DNA from: Rhodoferax antarcticus ANT.BR
GTDB taxonomy: Bacteria > Pseudomonadota > Gammaproteobacteria > Burkholderiales > Burkholderiaceae_C
DNA: 64,000 bases
Reading direction: 5' to 3'
Assembly: GCF_001938565.1 (NCBI RefSeq)
Contig: NZ_MSYM01000013.1
Location: 249,496-313,495, forward strand
Below, in pieces: positions 61,549 to 64,000 of this stretch. The notes under the pieces are model-generated. The model was given only the letters and a program-made list of their open reading frames with translations. It did no database searches and was not told the origin of the DNA. Both the position numbers and the translations under genes were made by a program. Within the stretch, counting starts at the first letter, position 1. Every line of letters starts with the position of its first letter.

Positions 61549-64000
61549 CTATGTCGGGTTCTCGCCGAGCACCACCCGATTGCGCCCCGCTTCCTTGGCG
61601 CGGTACATGGCCTGGTCAGCGTGGTGCAGGATGGCGTCCTGGTCGGTCTGGCCGGGTTCAAACACGGCGACACCCACGCTGGCGGTGCAATGGTGCTCAA
61701 TGGGTTGGTCGGCGGGCGTCTGCGTGGCGGCGTCGGGCTGCAGCCGGTACACCTGCGACAGCGAGTCGCGGATTTTCTCAGCCACCGCCAGCGCTTGCGT
61801 TTTGGAGGCGTCCAGTGTGGCATCCAACTCGCTTAAGACCACTACAAACTCGTCACCGCCCAGGCGCGCCACCGTGTCCATTTCACGCACACAGCTCTTC
61901 AGGCGGCTGGCCACTTCAATCAAGAGCATGTCACCCACCCCGTGGCCGTGGGTGTCGTTGAGGGGCTTGAAGTTGTCCAGATCCAGAAACACCACCGCGC
62001 CGAAATGCTCGCTACGTTTGTTGACCAGCAGAATCTGCGCCAGCCGATCGGTCAGCAAGCGGCGGTTGGGCAGGTTGGTCAGTGGGTCGAAAAACGCCAG
62101 TTGCCGCACTTGTTCCTCGATGGCTTTGCGCACTGATATGTCTGAGAACAAAGTCACATACTGGCGGGTCACGCCGCGTTCGTCGCGCACCGCGCTGATG
62201 GTCAGCAGCGCGGGGTAGACCTCGCCGTTTTTGCGCCGGTTCCAGATCTCGCCACTCCAATGGCCGTTGATCAGCAGGGCTTTCCACAGTGCCTGGTAGA
62301 AAGCGGCATCCTGCCGGTCTGATTGCAGCAGGCGGGTGTTTTTGCCAATGACCTCGCCGCGCGAGTAGCCGGTGATCTGTGAAAAAGTGTCGTTCACATT
62401 CAGGATGTTGCCCTCAATGTCGGTGATGCTGATGCCTTCATGCGCGTGGCTGAACACGTTGGCTGCCATCTCCAGGCGCAACTGGGCAAGTTTGCGATCG
62501 CTCACGTCGCGTAGAAAAGCGAAAATTTCGCCGCCGCTTCCAGCGTTGGCGGTCAGGCTGGCTTCCACGTCCCACAGCGAGCCATCCTTACGGCGGTGGC
62601 GGGTTTCAAACTGCTGGCGCCCGGTTTTGTACAGATGCACCATGCGCGCGGCAACCTCTTCGGGTTTGTCGGTGGCTTCCAGGTCCAGCACCGACATTTG
62701 CAGCAGTTCGTCCTGGGTGTAGCCTGACATGGCGCAATACGCCGGGTTGACCTGCAGCACCAGTCCGCGGCGGTCAAAGCGCAAAAATCCGTCTAGCGTG
62801 GTTTGCAGCACGTTTTGCAGGGCGATAAAACTGCGTTGCAAGGTTTCCTGAACTTGTTTGAGCTCAGTGATGTCCTGGATGGAGCCCACCAGCTTGCGCA
62901 CCACGCTTTTCGCGTCACGCTGGGCCTCGCCGCGCGCCAGGTAATAGCGTTGCGAGCCGTCGCGGCGCAGGGTGTGCAGCTCCACCTCAAAGGGAATGGC
63001 GTAGTAACGCGCCCGGTCAACGGCCTCTTTCAGGCGCAGAGCGTCTTGCTGCGTGTACATCCTGAGTTGCTGCCCAAAAGTAGGCGCGCCTTTGGCTGGG
63101 TCAAGCCGGAATAACTGAAACAGCTCGTCTGACCAGGTCACCGTGTCGCTTTCCAGATCCCACTCCCAGCTGCCCAGATGGGCTAGCGCCTCGGTGCGCG
63201 ACAGCATGTCCTGCTGGGCCAGCAGAGCCTGGTTGCGCTCGGCCAGCGCCGTCAGCAGGGTGGTGAAGGCCTGAACCATTTCGCCAATTTCACCCGGCGC
63301 GTTGGGGGGCAGGTCCAGCTCGGCGTTTTGCTCAGGCTTGTAGTGGCTTAGCGCCCGCACAGTGTCGAGCACGGGCGCGAGTTGGCGCCGGGCCAGCCAC
63401 CAGGTCAGCACGCCGGCCAGCAAGGTGAGTAGCAGGGTGGCGTACACGGTGCGCTGCTGCATGGCGCGGATCGGGGCAAAAGCTTCGGCCGTAGGCAGTA
63501 CGGCAGAGATGATCCAGCCGGTGCTGGGCACGGCCACATGCGAGACCAGAACCTCCTGACCGCGCGAGTTAGTGAAGACTTGCGAACCCTGAAAGCCGTT
63601 GATGAACCTGTCCAGCGCCGGGAAAACGCCCGCGGCAGGCAACTGCTCCATGACGCGTTTGGTGTCGGTGGCTGCAATCACCCGCCGCTGCCCCGGCTCA
63701 AGCAGAAGGTAGCGGCCTGTGCGGCCATACCGGTTGACGGTGACTTCGCTCAGAAAACTGGGTTTGTTCAGTTGCGTCAAGCCGACCACAGCACCAATGA
63801 TCAAGCCATTGGCGTCATGCACTGGGGCCGCCATGTCGATCATCGGCACCCCATGACGTGGGTCAAGGTACGCCTGGCCGACGCTGCTGCGATCCTGCGC
63901 CATGGCAAATTTCATCGATGTCAGGTGCGGGTGGGTGCGCCCGGTGCGGTCTGCACTGCGGGGTGCGTCGGCAAGGCTCAAGCCGCTGGCGTTCAAAATC
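61549..64000 (-). CDS. Sensor diguanylate cyclase (dCache-HAMP-PAS-GGDEF), 5' end outside window
   Basis: The visible 817 codons read from beyond the right edge (the TTG at 63996 is probably internal). Domains in order: end of a periplasmic dCache-like domain, TM (VYATLLLTLLAGVLTWWLAR), HAMP (LDLPPNAPGEIGEMVQAF), at least three PAS modules with PAC (ALAHLGSWEWDLESD; TTLDGFLRFDRRGLVLQVNP; HEGISITDIEGNILNVNDTF), then GGDEF with RLGGDEFVVVLSEL and an I-site (REMD) before it. No EAL. It makes c-di-GMP in response to several signals. Downstream of the stop lies a dispersed repeat. Confidence 0.92.
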   Translation of the reverse strand, partial: ILNASGLSLADAPRSADRTGRTHPHLTSMKFAMAQDRSSVGQAYLDPRHGVPMIDMAAPVHDANGLIIGAVVGLTQLNKPSFLSEVTVNRYGRTGRYLLLEPGQRRVIAATDTKRVMEQLPAAGVFPALDRFINGFQGSQVFTNSRGQEVLVSHVAVPSTGWIISAVLPTAEAFAPIRAMQQRTVYATLLLTLLAGVLTWWLARRQLAPVLDTVRALSHYKPEQNAELDLPPNAPGEIGEMVQAFTTLLTALAERNQALLAQQDMLSRTEALAHLGSWEWDLESDTVTWSDELFQLFRLDPAKGAPTFGQQLRMYTQQDALRLKEAVDRARYYAIPFEVELHTLRRDGSQRYYLARGEAQRDAKSVVRKLVGSIQDITELKQVQETLQRSFIALQNVLQTTLDGFLRFDRRGLVLQVNPAYCAMSGYTQDELLQMSVLDLEATDKPEEVAARMVHLYKTGRQQFETRHRRKDGSLWDVEASLTANAGSGGEIFAFLRDVSDRKLAQLRLEMAANVFSHAHEGISITDIEGNILNVNDTFSQITGYSRGEVIGKNTRLLQSDRQDAAFYQALWKALLINGHWSGEIWNRRKNGEVYPALLTISAVRDERGVTRQYVTLFSDISVRKAIEEQVRQLAFFDPLTNLPNRRLLTDRLAQILLVNKRSEHFGAVVFLDLDNFKPLNDTHGHGVGDMLLIEVASRLKSCVREMDTVARLGGDEFVVVLSELDATLDASKTQALAVAEKIRDSLSQVYRLQPDAATQTPADQPIEHHCTASVGVAVFEPGQTDQDAILHHADQAMYRAKEAGRNRVVLGENPT

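Overview
The window looks like ordinary chromosome of a betaproteobacterium of the order Burkholderiales, family Comamonadaceae, most likely close to Rhodoferax. This is inferred from protein sequences and gene order: a GntR regulator beside mdh between sdhC and a CitE-like gene/acnB cluster, a secreted HiPIP, a BPSS1780-type membrane protein, a PCu(A)C/SCO1 pair and a takP-like TRAP system. I see no prophage, CRISPR array, intact insertion sequence or rRNA. One intact tRNA (Lys, CTT) is present.

Layout. 1-7.1 kb is a TCA-cycle block: sdhD (cut by the edge) and sdhC, a GntR regulator divergent from mdh with a perfect palindrome in the shared promoter region, a CitE-like lyase, a secreted protein and acnB. 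7.5-9.2 kb is a DUF47/PiT phosphate uptake pair. 9.7-12.0 kb is the rpsP-rimM-trmD-rplS operon. 12-17.2 kb holds a Nudix hydrolase, a CobD-like membrane protein, rsgA, a pterin dehydratase, an M48 protease and orn. 17.4-22.8 kb holds cbiX, a DEAD-box helicase, a scar around tRNA-Lys and GMP reductase. 23-33 kb holds uvrD, uraA, thrB and polA. 33.9-37.7 kb is a three-gene 2-oxoacid dehydrogenase operon (E1alpha, E1beta, E2). 37.9-46.7 kb holds a dienelactone hydrolase, HiPIP, LysR/lysA, a copper-delivery group, a rhodanese and a MORN-like secreted protein separated by a pentanucleotide array. 46.8-64 kb holds an EamA transporter, a Rieske oxygenase, a periplasmic binding protein coupled to a diguanylate cyclase, xseB-ispA-dxs, a TRAP transporter, azlCD, a patatin lipoprotein and a large PAS-GGDEF sensor that runs off the right edge.

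The feature that known genes do not explain is a dispersed, imperfectly palindromic repeat of about 45 bp, with about 14 recognisable copies in 64 kb. Many are intergenic, several abut start codons (dxs, SCO1, EamA, patatin), and several lie in frame inside conserved genes (polA, uvrD, a CitE-like lyase, E2, a secreted hypothetical protein, the first codons of the pterin dehydratase). A second, GC-rich repeat appears to form the N-terminal extension of E1beta. Other leads are a (CAAGC)15 array between divergent genes, an NspS/MbaA-like binding-protein/diguanylate-cyclase pair, a tRNA-Lys fragment duplication flanking a HigB-like toxin remnant, and uraA bracketed by a degenerate copy of the uvrD tail joined to a DUF1016 remnant.

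All functional assignments rest on reading motifs and family resemblance by eye; no database search was run.
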